From Marine Group I thaumarchaeote (GTDB taxonomy: Archaea > Thermoproteota > Nitrososphaeria > Nitrososphaerales > Nitrosopumilaceae): a stretch of 64,000 nt of DNA. Below the pieces are notes generated by a model that made no database searches, was not told the origin of the DNA, and worked only from the letters and a program-made list of their open reading frames with translations. Made by a program: the position numbers and the translations under genes. Where the stretch lies: the NCBI GenBank assembly GCA_013390905.1, contig JACATG010000006.1, positions 1 to 64,000 of the forward strand, read 5' to 3'. Positions 1 through 10,257 of this stretch are shown piece by piece; position 1 is the first letter of the stretch; the number at the start of each line of letters is the position of its first letter.

Positions 1-32
1 CAAAAAGTTTGCAAAGTTAACCGGTGGATGAG

Positions 33-581
33 ATGAATTTTGCATATGGTGTTATAGCTATAGTTGGTGTTCTTGCTGCAATAATTTTAGGATTTATTGC
101 TGTAGCACCTGACGATATTATACAACCAAGAATGATTCCTGTTGAAGAAATGGTGGTTGTTTCAGAACCAACAACAATTGTAGAACCTGAGCCAGAAGCA
201 GAACCTGAGCCAGAAGCAGAACCTGAGCCAGAAGCAGAACCTGAGCCAGAAGCAGAACCTGAGCCAGAAGCAGAAACATCGCCAATGACTCTAACAATTT
301 CAATTCCTAAAGGCGTTGGAGTTCCAGGATGTGAAGAAACTAACGAATGTTATTCACCCTATGAAATTTCTGTGGCAGTTGGCACAACAGTAACTTGGAT
401 TAATGATGATATTGCTGCACACACTGTAACAAGTGGAAATTTCCCAGAACATGATGGATTATTTGATTCCAGTATATTCATGTCTGGTGAGACTTTTGAA
501 ATTACATTTAGTGATGCCGGAACTTTTGACTACTATTGCTTTGTCCATCCTTGGATGGCTGGAACTGTTAATGTAGAATAA
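33..581 (+). CDS. membrane-anchored cupredoxin (plastocyanin-like) protein
   Basis: Small blue copper protein, probably an extracytoplasmic electron carrier. An N-terminal hydrophobic segment (about residues 5-25) acts as anchor or signal. A Pro/Glu linker of five EPEPEA units follows, then one cupredoxin domain of about 95 residues. Type 1 copper ligands are visible: His in the AAHTVTSG motif, then Cys, His and Met in YYCFVHPWM (H133, C172, H175, M178 if counted from the alternative GTG at 24). I chose the ATG at 33 because GGTGG lies just upstream; an in-frame stop precedes the GTG. The gene ends directly against the convergent rad50 stop with no spacer. Such domains are abundant in ammonia-oxidising archaea. 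The specific redox partner is unknown. Confidence 0.85.
   Translation: MNFAYGVIAIVGVLAAIILGFIAVAPDDIIQPRMIPVEEMVVVSEPTTIVEPEPEAEPEPEAEPEPEAEPEPEAEPEPEAETSPMTLTISIPKGVGVPGCEETNECYSPYEISVAVGTTVTWINDDIAAHTVTSGNFPEHDGLFDSSIFMSGETFEITFSDAGTFDYYCFVHPWMAGTVNVE
183..272 (+). repeat. 5 x 18-bp tandem repeat coding EPEPEA
   Basis: Five copies of an 18-bp unit (gaacctgagccagaagca), identical by eye at the DNA level, encode the acidic linker between membrane anchor and cupredoxin domain. Exact repeats in frame suggest copy-number change by slippage without loss of frame. Confidence 0.9.
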
Positions 582-3005
582 TTAACCCATTCTAGAAATT
601 TTTGAAATTCCATCTTCTTTTGAAATCTGAAAAATATTATCTACATACGCTTCAAGTTCTTTTTCATGAGAAACAAGCACGATTTGTTGTGATTTTAACT
701 CATCTAGAACTTCTCTAATTTTACCTAACTGATTTTTAGAAAAGCCATCAGTTGGCTCATCTAAAATCAACAAATTTGATTTTAATGATTCTGTTTCTTT
801 TCTCATAAGTGAATTTAGTGTCAATCTATAGGCTAATGCAATACTGGTCTTCTCACCCCCTGACAAATATCCAATCTCTTGATCATATCCATCTTGTCTT
901 ACAATTGGAGTAAAGTCCTCATCAATGCTAGATTCCTTGGTAGGATCTTCAACTAGAATTGAGTACCATCTGTGATAAGTTTCATTAAAGCTCTGCAAAA
1001 TTGATAACAATACCTGTTTTTCAATCTGAGATATGATGGGAATAAAAAATACAGTTAACCATTCAAAATATTCTGAAAATTTGTCATGCTCAATCTTCCA
1101 TTTTTGAGACTCTGCAATCTTTTCTTTGTTAATTGAAATCTTTTCTTGTTCATTTTTCAGATTTTGTTTTGATGATGCACTCAAAGCATAGACTTTAGTA
1201 ATTTTTTCATTATTTTCTTTAAATTCTTTATCGGTTGATCTTATTTCATCATCAATATCTGCAAATGATTTTAGTTGTTTTTCAATACTTTGAATCTCTT
1301 TCTTGTTTTTTGTAATATTAACCTCTAATGATTTTAAATCAGTCTGATACTTTGAAATTGATTTCAGAGTTTTCTCATGATTCTTTTCAGTCTCTACTGT
1401 CATAGCCAAAGAATTCTCATATTCTACTAGAGCATCTTTAAGCGCAGAAAGATACTCTACTGGTTCATCGGATTCATACTCGAACTTCTCTTTTGGAATC
1501 TTGTTTTGTATTTGCAATTCCTTAATTTTAGCCTCAATTTGAGCGAATTTTGCTGATTTTTCTTCAAATTCTTCAATTTGAGGAATCATCTGCTGATTCT
1601 CTAATATTTCAGATTCTAGCTTCTCAATCTCTTTAGATAGTTTTGTATGCTGTTTTTTTGTTTCAAAAAATGAATCTACAATCTTTTTTAACTCTGCATT
1701 TAATTTATCTAGTTTTGTTTTTCTCTCACCCTCTAACTCTTTCAAATGTTCTGTTGTAATTTTTTGTTTACATACTGGACATTGTGCTCCAAGTTTTGCA
1801 AATTTACTAATATTTGCTTGTACATTTTCTATATTTGTTTCATATTTTGTTTTTTGTTTTTTCAGGCTCTCCACTTCTTTTTCACTTTGCTCAAATGTTT
1901 GAAGAGTATTTTCCAGGATTTTTTCTTTACTAGTTGTCTCTTTTTGCATCTCTTTTTTATTTTTACCAGATACTTTACTTAATTTTGAAATTATTGATGA
2001 TAATTCTGAAACAATTCCTTCTGATTTTACTAGTTCATCATTGATTTTTTGGAATTTTACAATCTCTTTTTCAATTTCTACAACTGTTTTTACAGTTGGC
2101 TTTTTAATTTTACTTAATTCTGTTAATTTTTCTTTAAGTTCATCAACTTCTTCTTTTGCATCATCAATATCTATCTCAGTTGATTCGGTAGACGATTCAT
2201 CATCTTCAATTTTTTCTTCTAGCTTATCTTTAATACCTTCAAGTTTTACTTTTTCTAGATTCTGTTTTTGTAATTGCTTTGATCTTTTATCTACTAGGAT
2301 GTTTTTTGCCTCTAAACCATTTCTTTCTTTATCTAATTGAGAGATCTTTGCATTAATCTCTACAACTAAATTCTCTGATGCTTTATTTTCATCTTCTAAT
2401 TGAGCAGTATTACTAAATCTTTCTTCAAATCGTGCCACCTGTAGTTTTATTGATGCTGCAATATCTCTGGCATTGGCAGCTGCTATAGCATAGTCTTCAA
2501 TTCCAAATGCTCTTCTTATCGTCTCTAATCGAGTTTTGGTATCACCAAGAACTTTTTTCATCTCTTCTTGAGGCGTATACACTGCATAACGGAAGATTCT
2601 ACTCACTGAATTTGGATTTCCAGGCTCATTAAATTTGAGAATCTGAAGTATTCGCTGCTTCAACTCTGATGGTGAGAGTGGCTCTTTTTGATCATTTGTT
2701 TTGATGTACGAATTTTTTGGATCCTGATTTACTCCAGTTGATCTTCTTTTGAGTGCTCGCTTTATCTCATATTTTTGGTCATCCACTGTAAACTCTAAAA
2801 TCGCATAACCGTCATCTGCTTTCTTTGCAAGAAGCGATTCTCCTTTTTGTGAACCTAAACCAAATAATGCAAACTCTATTGCCATTAATATGGTGGACTT
2901 GCCAGAACCAATGTCTCCTTCAAACAAAGTAATTCCACGTGGAAATTCTACTTCTTCATGAGAGTAACTTCGAATATTCTCCAACACCAATGAATTAAGA
3001 ATCAT
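582..3005 (-). CDS. rad50: DNA double-strand break repair ATPase Rad50
   Basis: SMC-like ATPase that partners Mre11 in sensing and processing DNA ends. The N-terminal lobe has Walker A GDIGSGKST (residues 30-38). Two long charged coiled-coil arms flank a zinc hook, C409-P-V-C412, which dimerises two Rad50s through one zinc ion. The C-terminal lobe carries the ABC signature YLSGGEKTS and Walker B LLILDEPTDG. At 807 residues it is slightly shorter than the Pyrococcus protein, mostly in the arms. The start overlaps the mre11 stop by 11 bp, so the two are translationally coupled. It is the last gene of the nurA-herA-mre11-rad50 operon. Confidence 0.97.
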   Translation of the reverse strand: MILNSLVLENIRSYSHEEVEFPRGITLFEGDIGSGKSTILMAIEFALFGLGSQKGESLLAKKADDGYAILEFTVDDQKYEIKRALKRRSTGVNQDPKNSYIKTNDQKEPLSPSELKQRILQILKFNEPGNPNSVSRIFRYAVYTPQEEMKKVLGDTKTRLETIRRAFGIEDYAIAAANARDIAASIKLQVARFEERFSNTAQLEDENKASENLVVEINAKISQLDKERNGLEAKNILVDKRSKQLQKQNLEKVKLEGIKDKLEEKIEDDESSTESTEIDIDDAKEEVDELKEKLTELSKIKKPTVKTVVEIEKEIVKFQKINDELVKSEGIVSELSSIISKLSKVSGKNKKEMQKETTSKEKILENTLQTFEQSEKEVESLKKQKTKYETNIENVQANISKFAKLGAQCPVCKQKITTEHLKELEGERKTKLDKLNAELKKIVDSFFETKKQHTKLSKEIEKLESEILENQQMIPQIEEFEEKSAKFAQIEAKIKELQIQNKIPKEKFEYESDEPVEYLSALKDALVEYENSLAMTVETEKNHEKTLKSISKYQTDLKSLEVNITKNKKEIQSIEKQLKSFADIDDEIRSTDKEFKENNEKITKVYALSASSKQNLKNEQEKISINKEKIAESQKWKIEHDKFSEYFEWLTVFFIPIISQIEKQVLLSILQSFNETYHRWYSILVEDPTKESSIDEDFTPIVRQDGYDQEIGYLSGGEKTSIALAYRLTLNSLMRKETESLKSNLLILDEPTDGFSKNQLGKIREVLDELKSQQIVLVSHEKELEAYVDNIFQISKEDGISKISRMG

Positions 3006-4251
3006 CTAACTTCAACCCCAATACCCCCAGTGCATCCTGTCTTATTCTTGATGCATAGTCTGCTTTCTTTTCATTCTCAAGTGCTGGCTGTCCCAACTCT
3101 GATAGCAATTTTTTTGCAAGAGCAACTCCCAAATCTCCAATCAGATTCTTTGCTTTGAATTGTAATTGACCAATGTTTTCACTAAATACATTTGTTTCAA
3201 TCTCTGCCTTGTTCTCACCTTTAGCTTCAGTAATTCTATACTCTAGTGATGTTAACCTGTTCTTACTGATTTCTACTGCACTAGCTTCACGTTGATACAG
3301 TGACTCTCTAATTCCAGAAATATCTACATCAGATGTCTTTCCTGATGTCATCTCCCCATCTATCTTTATTATTACAACTTTGTTAACAGGATCTATTCCT
3401 TGTGTCTTTTCTAAGAGTTCTTTATTAATTGAATCTGCTTTACGATTGTTTGCATCAATCTCTATTATCTCATATGATGTATTTTCTAATTCAACAAATG
3501 ATACATCTTTAATCTTATCTTCAAATTCAACAAGAACGAATCCACGTTTTTGTCCCTTTGAGTTCTCCTCCAAATCAGAGTGAAATCCTGCAAATGGAGT
3601 TCCAGGATATACTACATTCGAATACCCATCAAATGATTGATGATTCCATTTGTGCATGTGACCTCCTGCATAATAGTCAAAATTCTTTGGAAGCAAAGAC
3701 AGAGGCATATGATCTCTCTCTATGCCTGCTTCAGTCTTCATATCTGAAATTCCGCCATGAAATAAGAATATCTTAAAGCCTGATTCCACCTCAAGCGAGT
3801 CTCTGTCTAGTTTTTCATAGTATTCTCGATCTTTTCCCACCTTGAGTCCTGAGAATCCGCAAATTTTGGCACCAGTCTTTGGATCTACTAAAAAATCCAG
3901 GACTATCTTCCCATCCTCCGAATCCTTCACTTTGGTAACTTTGCTGATATAACCAATTGCAACCAGCAAATCAATTACAGAATTAGAAACTGGAGAAGAG
4001 TCATGACTTCCATAAACTACATACACTGGAATTCCAGCTTCATGTACCTGCCGAAACTTTGCAAATGCAAACTTTTGCACTCGCATCTCTGGAATATTTA
4101 CATGAAACAAATCTCCTGGAATTAAAATAAAATCAACCTTGCGAGAGATGCATTCATCCAATGCTTTCTCAAATACTGTCTGCTCTATTTTTTGCAATGC
4201 TTCATGCTTTTGAAAACCCAGATGAATATCTGAGAGATGTGCAAATAACAA
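2995..4251 (-). CDS. mre11: DNA double-strand break repair nuclease Mre11
   Basis: Mn-dependent exo/endonuclease of the Mre11-Rad50 complex. Calcineurin-like phosphoesterase motifs are in order: D8-x-H10 (SDIHLG), D47 (GDLFH), GSHD at 81-84, H165 (FHGG) and H198-x-H200 (GGHMH). The family's motif III is normally GNHD; here the metal-ligating Asn is Ser82. The C-terminal part (about 280-418) is the Rad50-binding region. The gene starts 1 bp downstream of the herA stop and overlaps rad50, within the four-gene resection operon. Confidence 0.95.
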   Translation of the reverse strand: MLFAHLSDIHLGFQKHEALQKIEQTVFEKALDECISRKVDFILIPGDLFHVNIPEMRVQKFAFAKFRQVHEAGIPVYVVYGSHDSSPVSNSVIDLLVAIGYISKVTKVKDSEDGKIVLDFLVDPKTGAKICGFSGLKVGKDREYYEKLDRDSLEVESGFKIFLFHGGISDMKTEAGIERDHMPLSLLPKNFDYYAGGHMHKWNHQSFDGYSNVVYPGTPFAGFHSDLEENSKGQKRGFVLVEFEDKIKDVSFVELENTSYEIIEIDANNRKADSINKELLEKTQGIDPVNKVVIIKIDGEMTSGKTSDVDISGIRESLYQREASAVEISKNRLTSLEYRITEAKGENKAEIETNVFSENIGQLQFKAKNLIGDLGVALAKKLLSELGQPALENEKKADYASRIRQDALGVLGLKLDDS

Positions 4252-4252
4252 A

Positions 4253-5809
4253 CTAGAACACCTTTGTCTTTTCTGGTCTTACTTTACTGCCTTTCTCTTT
4301 TACAATGTCTTCAAACAAAGGAATCTTTACGGGCATTGCAAATGGAACAAAGATGCTTGAAATGATTGCTTCCCCCTTATCCAGGCTTGCTATATTTCTG
4401 TCATCCTCTGACAAATCCTGCGAAGCTGATGCAATGATTGCTTCTCTTTCCTGCTTCATCTCATTTCCTAGAATGATTTTTGTATTCATGTTTGCAAGAA
4501 TAGTTCTTGGAATGACACTGCTCAATTGAGTGATTGCCATCAATCCAACTTTGAATTTACGACCTTCTTTTGCAATTGTTGCATAGATGTTATCATTATT
4601 TCTTGTCAGCACATCAACACCAATAACACGTGGTGCTTCTTCAATGATTACAGTAACTACAGGCTTTCTTGCTAATTCACCAACTGCTTTGTATGCTTTG
4701 TATTTTTCAAATAATTTTGATGCAATAATGTTTCCAACAATTAATTCTGCTTCATCACCTAATCGTGATGTATCAAGAATCACAACTTTTCCTTGCTCGA
4801 TATCTTGTACTATATCATCAACTGTGGTGAATCCCTTGGTTGCAGAATCAAATACCTCATGCTTTGAGACCAGATGACCCTCTTCATCTTTAGTTAATCC
4901 CAAAATTAGCCTCATTTTTCGCTGAATTACGCTCATTGTGGATGCTGCAATTTGATCCGTTGCAGAATCAGGATCAGTCAGCATCAATGTTGTGAGCCAT
5001 CCATCTTTACTTTTCCAATGGTAAGTTCTGATTGCCTGGAACTGAGCATCTGAAAAATCTACAATTCCTTCAAAGTGTTCAGGTCTAATTGATTGTAAAT
5101 TAATTGTAAGACGATTAGCACCAACTGGAGGATTTGATGGTGTATAGTATACCAAATTATCTTTGGCTCTTGGATGGTCTTTTAATCCCACACCAATTCG
5201 TCCAAAGTATTCATCATGTGCATCAAGCACTAGTGCACCAACTTTGTTTGAATCCAACACATGCCACAAAATTGTTTTAACTAAATTTGATTTTCCACGA
5301 CCCGTAGTTGCTGGAATCAATACATGATGTGAAAATACATCCTCAGCTGGCAGCCAGACTTCAGCCTCCTTGATTACTTTACTTCCACTTCGAATGTATC
5401 CAACAAAGATTGAATCTTTTTCTTTCTGCAGGAATTTTAAATCATCTTTAGTAATTAATCGTAATTTATTAAAGAATGAAGGCAATGACTTTGGAATTTT
5501 GACTTCACAATTCTCATTGTACACTCGCGCAAGTGGTTTGATTCTTGCCAAAACATAGTTGACAAACTCTGGTTCATAAAATTGTGCATCTGATCCTTGC
5601 TCTAAATTAACACCGGACATCATCTGCTGCATTCTGTCTTGAATCTGACTACCATACTCTAATGAAAAGACTTGCAAAATCAAAAAAGAACCATTCTCTT
5701 CTGAAACCATCAAATCCCCAATCTCCAAATCATTTCCAGACTTTTGACGAATTATAATGTCTCCAAACTTTCCTCCAACTACCTGTCCTGCAATTGAAAA
5801 TTCATCCAT
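4253..5809 (-). CDS. herA: HerA bipolar DNA helicase/translocase
   Basis: Hexameric FtsK-like ATPase that pumps DNA and, with NurA, resects double-strand breaks to give 3' overhangs. An N-terminal HAS-barrel-like region (about 1-90) precedes the RecA-like core. Walker A is ATTGRGKS at 167-174, Walker [11 protein letters not shown] follows near 195, and the acidic TVIIEEAPR motif lies near 390. Its ATG overlaps the nurA stop (TAATG), and mre11 follows 1 bp downstream. The conserved archaeal gene neighbourhood makes the assignment firm. Confidence 0.95.
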   Translation of the reverse strand: MDEFSIAGQVVGGKFGDIIIRQKSGNDLEIGDLMVSEENGSFLILQVFSLEYGSQIQDRMQQMMSGVNLEQGSDAQFYEPEFVNYVLARIKPLARVYNENCEVKIPKSLPSFFNKLRLITKDDLKFLQKEKDSIFVGYIRSGSKVIKEAEVWLPAEDVFSHHVLIPATTGRGKSNLVKTILWHVLDSNKVGALVLDAHDEYFGRIGVGLKDHPRAKDNLVYYTPSNPPVGANRLTINLQSIRPEHFEGIVDFSDAQFQAIRTYHWKSKDGWLTTLMLTDPDSATDQIAASTMSVIQRKMRLILGLTKDEEGHLVSKHEVFDSATKGFTTVDDIVQDIEQGKVVILDTSRLGDEAELIVGNIIASKLFEKYKAYKAVGELARKPVVTVIIEEAPRVIGVDVLTRNNDNIYATIAKEGRKFKVGLMAITQLSSVIPRTILANMNTKIILGNEMKQEREAIIASASQDLSEDDRNIASLDKGEAIISSIFVPFAMPVKIPLFEDIVKEKGSKVRPEKTKVF

Positions 5810-6906
5810 TAGCTAGTCACTCCATTTAGAACATCATGTGCAGCCAAACTTGCACTGTACTTTTCCAGTCTCTTCCATTCTGGATTACGTAGTCGCTCAG
5901 CAAGAATTATTCCACGATACATGTTTGATTCAGTCATTCGTACCTGGGCAAATCTGTCTGCATCAATTGCACCGTACGGATAGCCAAGCATTGCCACATC
6001 CTGAGAGTTTTCAGCCAGGCTCGAAAGTACTGAATTTATCTCTGAATCATTCATCTTTGCAAACTGTTCTCGCAAAATCTCGAATCGAAATACAAAATTA
6101 GAATTTGGATGAAACTTTACTGCAAGCATGAATCCTCTGTCATCAGATGATACCTCTTCTGCTACTTTGACATACCATTTGTCATACTTTACATCTGCTG
6201 CAATCTCGTCAATTCTTGCAAGTAGTGGGTCACCAGACTCTGTAATTAATCGACTTGTCTTTGCCAAACCACAAATAATTACTTCTTTCTTAATTGCAAG
6301 ATCATATAGTTTGTTTGTATACTTTGTTTCATTTTTAAAATTAGTTTGTAATGAACCATCAATTACTAGAATGTCTCCTGCAACTAGTTCTTTTTCAACT
6401 ACTTTGTATGCTAATTGCCACTCCGCAAATCTTCTTGCAAGTGAATTTAGTCTAGAGCCTTGCAGTACTGTTGCTCCATCAGTGATTGATGTCAAGTCAA
6501 TCTCTGCAGGCAAAAATTCTTTATCTGATTCATTATGAGGAAACAATCTTGTATCATAACTTACTTTCTTTTTCCCACCTTCAGTACCAACCTTTGATAT
6601 CACAAATGATAAAAATTGAACACGTGGAGACATGGAAGGCTTTACTCTTTTTTTACCACAAAATATTGAAAAGTAAATTCGATTAAGTGTAATTAGATAG
6701 TTTGGTGCTTCATCTAGTGGTGCATCACCACCATCTACAAATGCAATCTTTTTTGGCTGCTCTATTGGAGTAATCTGCTTAAACTCTGATGGAATTATCT
6801 CAAACTGTTTTCCATTACCATTATTCAAGACAATATCCGAGTGCTCCTTTTGTGATAACTGAGTTCCTAACTCCTCAATCAAACTTTTTATTGGTTCTTT
6901 AATCAA
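5809..6906 (-). CDS. nurA: NurA 5'-3' nuclease
   Basis: Dimeric nuclease that docks on HerA and degrades the 5' strand at DNA ends. The NurA fold is indicated by FVDGGDAP with the metal-binding D58 and by a second acidic motif, [11 protein letters not shown], in the middle of the protein. Length of 365 residues is usual. It is the first gene of the minus-strand operon nurA-herA-mre11-rad50. About 220 bp of non-coding sequence separates it from the divergent nadX, so the operon promoter should lie between 6907 and 7124. Confidence 0.92.
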   Translation of the reverse strand: MIKEPIKSLIEELGTQLSQKEHSDIVLNNGNGKQFEIIPSEFKQITPIEQPKKIAFVDGGDAPLDEAPNYLITLNRIYFSIFCGKKRVKPSMSPRVQFLSFVISKVGTEGGKKKVSYDTRLFPHNESDKEFLPAEIDLTSITDGATVLQGSRLNSLARRFAEWQLAYKVVEKELVAGDILVIDGSLQTNFKNETKYTNKLYDLAIKKEVIICGLAKTSRLITESGDPLLARIDEIAADVKYDKWYVKVAEEVSSDDRGFMLAVKFHPNSNFVFRFEILREQFAKMNDSEINSVLSSLAENSQDVAMLGYPYGAIDADRFAQVRMTESNMYRGIILAERLRNPEWKRLEKYSASLAAHDVLNGVTS

Positions 6907-7124
6907 TTGATTTTTCTCCTTCTAGATTATTTAGAAATAAGACAATTTCTTGCCTGTTTTCAATTGAATCTTTGTAAACAACATTGAGCACAACAATAGT
7001 TAGTTAGTTCGAATAAATTCTTTAGGTTATACTGAACCTTGACAAAACTGATCCATTAAAACCATCTATCTGATGAGATTAGTCCAATTAGAATTAATTA
7101 AGAGATAGTTTCTAGTATTGTTGA

Positions 7125-7943
7125 TTGAAAAAAATTGGCTTGTTGGGTTGTGGGGCAATAGGTACTCAAATTGCTCTTGCAATTGACTCTGGAAAAATAC
7201 CTGCAATTCTAACTCATGTTTATGACATCTCTAAAGAAGCTTCAGAAAAACTTGTCTCAAAATTAAATACAAAGCCAGAAATTGTTGAAAATTCTCACCT
7301 TTTATCTTCATACTCAGTGAACATTGTAGTTGAAGCTGCTTCCCAGGATGCTGTAAAAGATGTTGCACTAAGTGTTTTGCAAAATAAACGTGATTTGATG
7401 ATTATGAGTGTTGGTGCATTACTTGATGATTCTATCTATGAAATTTTGTCAGATGCTTGTAAAGATTTTAAAAAAACAATCTATCTTCCTTCTGGTGCAA
7501 TTGCTGGCTTGGATGGAATAAAATCAATCAAAGATGAATTAGAATCATTATCCATTACTACAACCAAACATCCTAGATCTCTTAAAGGTGCCAAGTTTTT
7601 TGAAAATTCTGATATTGATTTAGATGAAATTAATTCTCCAACAACAATCTTTGAAGGAACTGCAAAAGAAGCTGTCTCTTTATTTCCTACCAACATCAAT
7701 GTAGCTGCACTTTTATCATTGTCAGGAATAGGTAGTGAAAAAACAAGTGTAAAAATTGTTGCCGATCCAAATACTGATAAAAACACTCATCACATTGAGG
7801 CTTCAGGAAAATTTGGAAAGATGACCTTTACAATAGAAAATTTTCCAGATGCTAATAACCCAAAAACAAGTAGACTAGCAATTTTATCTGCTATTGAAAC
7901 TCTAAGAAAATATTGCTCAGATGAGATTCAAATTGGTACCTAA
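7125..7943 (+). CDS. nadX: L-aspartate dehydrogenase
   Basis: Oxidises L-aspartate to iminoaspartate with NAD(P)+, feeding quinolinate synthase in de novo NAD synthesis; it replaces the oxygen-using NadB. The N-terminus is a Rossmann motif, GLLGCGAIG (residues 5-13). The C-terminal catalytic half ends with the NPKTSRLAILSAIE segment typical of the family. The start is TTG at 7125; the preceding codon is a stop, so no upstream start is possible. nadA follows after 93 bp, which supports the role. Confidence 0.93.
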   Translation: MKKIGLLGCGAIGTQIALAIDSGKIPAILTHVYDISKEASEKLVSKLNTKPEIVENSHLLSSYSVNIVVEAASQDAVKDVALSVLQNKRDLMIMSVGALLDDSIYEILSDACKDFKKTIYLPSGAIAGLDGIKSIKDELESLSITTTKHPRSLKGAKFFENSDIDLDEINSPTTIFEGTAKEAVSLFPTNINVAALLSLSGIGSEKTSVKIVADPNTDKNTHHIEASGKFGKMTFTIENFPDANNPKTSRLAILSAIETLRKYCSDEIQIGT

Positions 7944-8036
7944 TATGGCAATAATTGTCACATTTAGTAGTTTTTTAGAGAATAATAGACTCCTTCCCAT
8001 TCTTTAAATCCTTACTGAGTCAATTTTTTATGGATT

Positions 8037-8993
8037 ATGCTAGTACAACAAGCTTCAAAACTCAAAGATGAGATTATGAAACTCAAAAAAGAAAAAGATG
8101 TAGTCATTTTGGCACATAATTACCAAATTCCTGACGTACAGGATGTAGCTGATTTCACAGGAGATTCTCTGGGTCTTTCAAAACAAGCTGCAAAAGTTGA
8201 ACAAAAAACAATTCTGTTTTGTGGTGTTACCTTTATGGCAGAAACTGCTGCAATCATTAGCCCTGAAAAAAAAGTACTACTTCCAGATTTAGAAGCTGGG
8301 TGTTCACTCTCTGACTCAATTACTGTTGATGAATTACGAAATTGGAAGAAACAACATCCAGGCGCTATTGTAGTAGGTTATGTTAATACCACTGCAGAAA
8401 TTAAAGCAGAACTTGATTATTGTTGCACATCATCAAATGCTGTGAATGTTGTAAACACAATCCCTGAAGATAAAGAAATTTTATTTTTACCTGATATGTT
8501 TCTTGGTTCTTATGTTGCAAAAATGACTGGAAGAAAAAACATGCGCATATGGGCAGGTGAATGCCATGTTCATGCTGGAATTACCCCTGAAGATATTAAT
8601 AAAAAATTAGATTCAATGAAAGATGCTGAATTTGTTATTCATCCAGAGTGCGGTTGTACTACTTCAATGATATATGATGTAGCAGATGGAAGTTATGATA
8701 ACAAAAAAGTTTCAATACTTTCTACAGAAGGAATGCTAAAACATATCCATGAATCAAAATCAAAAAACTTTGTTGTTGCTACTGAAACTGGAATATTGTA
8801 TAGAATGAGAAAACAAAATCCTGGAAAAACATTCATTCCTGCATCAGAAAAAGCTGAATGTCAATACATGAAGATGATTACACTTGAAAAAGTGTATGAT
8901 GCGTTGGTAAATGAAAGATATCTTGTCACTGTTCCTAAAGAAATTGCTGATAAGGCTCGTCTGGCAATTAACAGAATGCTTGAAATTAAGTAG
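8037..8993 (+). CDS. nadA: quinolinate synthase A
   Basis: [4Fe-4S] enzyme that condenses iminoaspartate with dihydroxyacetone phosphate to quinolinate. Likely cluster cysteines are C89 (EAGCSLSD), C176 (AGECHVHAG) and C275 (KAECQYMK); the C89-C176 spacing matches characterised NadA. The HPEC motif around 203-206 is also present. Length of 318 is normal. The gene lies between nadX and nadC, so the full aspartate-to-nicotinate-mononucleotide branch is local. Confidence 0.96.
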   Translation: MLVQQASKLKDEIMKLKKEKDVVILAHNYQIPDVQDVADFTGDSLGLSKQAAKVEQKTILFCGVTFMAETAAIISPEKKVLLPDLEAGCSLSDSITVDELRNWKKQHPGAIVVGYVNTTAEIKAELDYCCTSSNAVNVVNTIPEDKEILFLPDMFLGSYVAKMTGRKNMRIWAGECHVHAGITPEDINKKLDSMKDAEFVIHPECGCTTSMIYDVADGSYDNKKVSILSTEGMLKHIHESKSKNFVVATETGILYRMRKQNPGKTFIPASEKAECQYMKMITLEKVYDALVNERYLVTVPKEIADKARLAINRMLEIK

Positions 8994-8995
8994 AC

Positions 8996-9400
8996 TTGGT
9001 GACTATTTTGGTTGGGTTATTTAGCAGAACACCAAGAGAACTTCAAATAAAAGATAATATTCAAAAATTCAAAGAACTTAAAAAACTTGTCAAAGAAAAA
9101 AAGTATACGGCTGCTCTGAAATTGGGCACAGAATATTTAGAAAAGAATCCTAATCATCATGATGTTTTGTTTATTGTAGGTGGAATCCATTATATGAAAA
9201 ACAATCACGAGACTGCTATTTCGTACTTTGACAGGTCTCTTGAAATTGGTTCTCATGATCTTGATGTCTTATTTTTGAAGGCATATTCACATCAAAAATT
9301 GGGGGAAAACAAACGAGTAATCCAATGTTGTGATAAAATTCGAGAAATTGATCCAAAAAATAAAGCGGTTTCTGAATTATTAGAACAATTGAATTCTTAA
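8996..9400 (+). CDS. TPR-repeat protein
   Basis: Short helical protein of about 134 residues with two or three tetratricopeptide-like units: AALKLGTEYLEKNPNH, then ETAISYFDRSLEIG, then a third toward the C-terminus. The first residues (VTILVGLF) are hydrophobic but too short for a clear membrane span. It starts 2 bp after nadA, at TTG 8996 or GTG 8999, so it is probably co-transcribed with it. Its end overlaps convergent nadC by 4 bp. It is probably a protein-interaction module; no specific partner can be read from the sequence. Confidence 0.8.
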   Translation: MVTILVGLFSRTPRELQIKDNIQKFKELKKLVKEKKYTAALKLGTEYLEKNPNHHDVLFIVGGIHYMKNNHETAISYFDRSLEIGSHDLDVLFLKAYSHQKLGENKRVIQCCDKIREIDPKNKAVSELLEQLNS

Positions 9401-10215
9401 ATTTCTAAATTCATGTCAATTCCTTTCACAGAATTTGTAATGCTACCAATTGAAATAATATCAACTCCAGTTTTACCATACTTGGATATGTTCTTAGAAT
9501 GTATTCCCCCTGATGCTTCAAGCAATACTTTGTTTCGTAATTTCTGATTCTTGAGAACCTTAATTGTTTTCATGATTTGAGTTGGAGAGAAATTATCTAA
9601 CATAATTATTGCTGCTCCTTCTTTTGCAGCAAGAACTGCATCTGAAGTATTTTCAACCTCCACTTCGAATTTTTTATATTTTCTCTTCGCTTTTTTAATT
9701 ATAACTAATAATGAATTTTCAACAGCAATGTGATTATCCTTAATCATTACCATTTCATCTAGCCTAAGTCTATGTTTTTTACCTCCACCTATCTTAACTG
9801 CTTCTTTGTCAAAGTATCGAAGACCTGGAGCTGTCTTTCTTGTTGCATACAATTTTGTTTTTTTTGGAATTTTTTCCACAAGTTCATTCGTTTGGGTTGC
9901 AATCCCACTCATTCTTGTAAGAAGATTTAGTGCAGTTCTTTCACACGTCAAAATCTTTTCTGCATATCCTCTAATTATCATAATAGTTTGATTTGGTTTT
10001 ATTCTAGACCCATCTTTTTTCAAAATTTTGACGTTACATCCATTTAGTTTAAAAATTTCTTTTGCATATACTGTACCTGCAACAATAGCATCTTCTCTTG
10101 AAATAATTCTAGCTGAAATTTTTATCTTAGGTAAAAGAGCACTTGTAATGTCACCTTTACCTATATCTTCAGCAAGAAATTGCGATAATTGTTTTTTAGA
10201 ATTAAATGACAACAT
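9397..10215 (-). CDS. nadC: nicotinate-nucleotide pyrophosphorylase (carboxylating)
   Basis: Quinolinate phosphoribosyltransferase: quinolinate + PRPP gives nicotinate mononucleotide, CO2 and PPi. Family motifs are RKTAPGLRYFDKEAV and GGGKKHRLRL in the middle (substrate-binding Arg, Lys, His), MVMIKDNHI, and the C-terminal phosphate-binding loops EASGGIH and ISIGSIT. Length of 272 is typical. It faces nadX-nadA, completing the pathway in one locus. Confidence 0.95.
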   Translation of the reverse strand: MLSFNSKKQLSQFLAEDIGKGDITSALLPKIKISARIISREDAIVAGTVYAKEIFKLNGCNVKILKKDGSRIKPNQTIMIIRGYAEKILTCERTALNLLTRMSGIATQTNELVEKIPKKTKLYATRKTAPGLRYFDKEAVKIGGGKKHRLRLDEMVMIKDNHIAVENSLLVIIKKAKRKYKKFEVEVENTSDAVLAAKEGAAIIMLDNFSPTQIMKTIKVLKNQKLRNKVLLEASGGIHSKNISKYGKTGVDIISIGSITNSVKGIDMNLEI

Positions 10216-10257
10216 AATGATAAAATGGTAATGTAATTTTAAAGATTTAGAAAAATT

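Noticed and set aside
118-303. Minus-strand ORF of leucine-rich repeats across the cupredoxin linker
   Set aside because: It is only the antisense reading of the EPEPEA DNA repeat; the plus frame has a complete cupredoxin.
7071-7124. CTGATGA upstream of nadX as a C box of a C/D sRNA
   Set aside because: No CTGA D box or terminal stem occurs within the expected 50-60 nt downstream.
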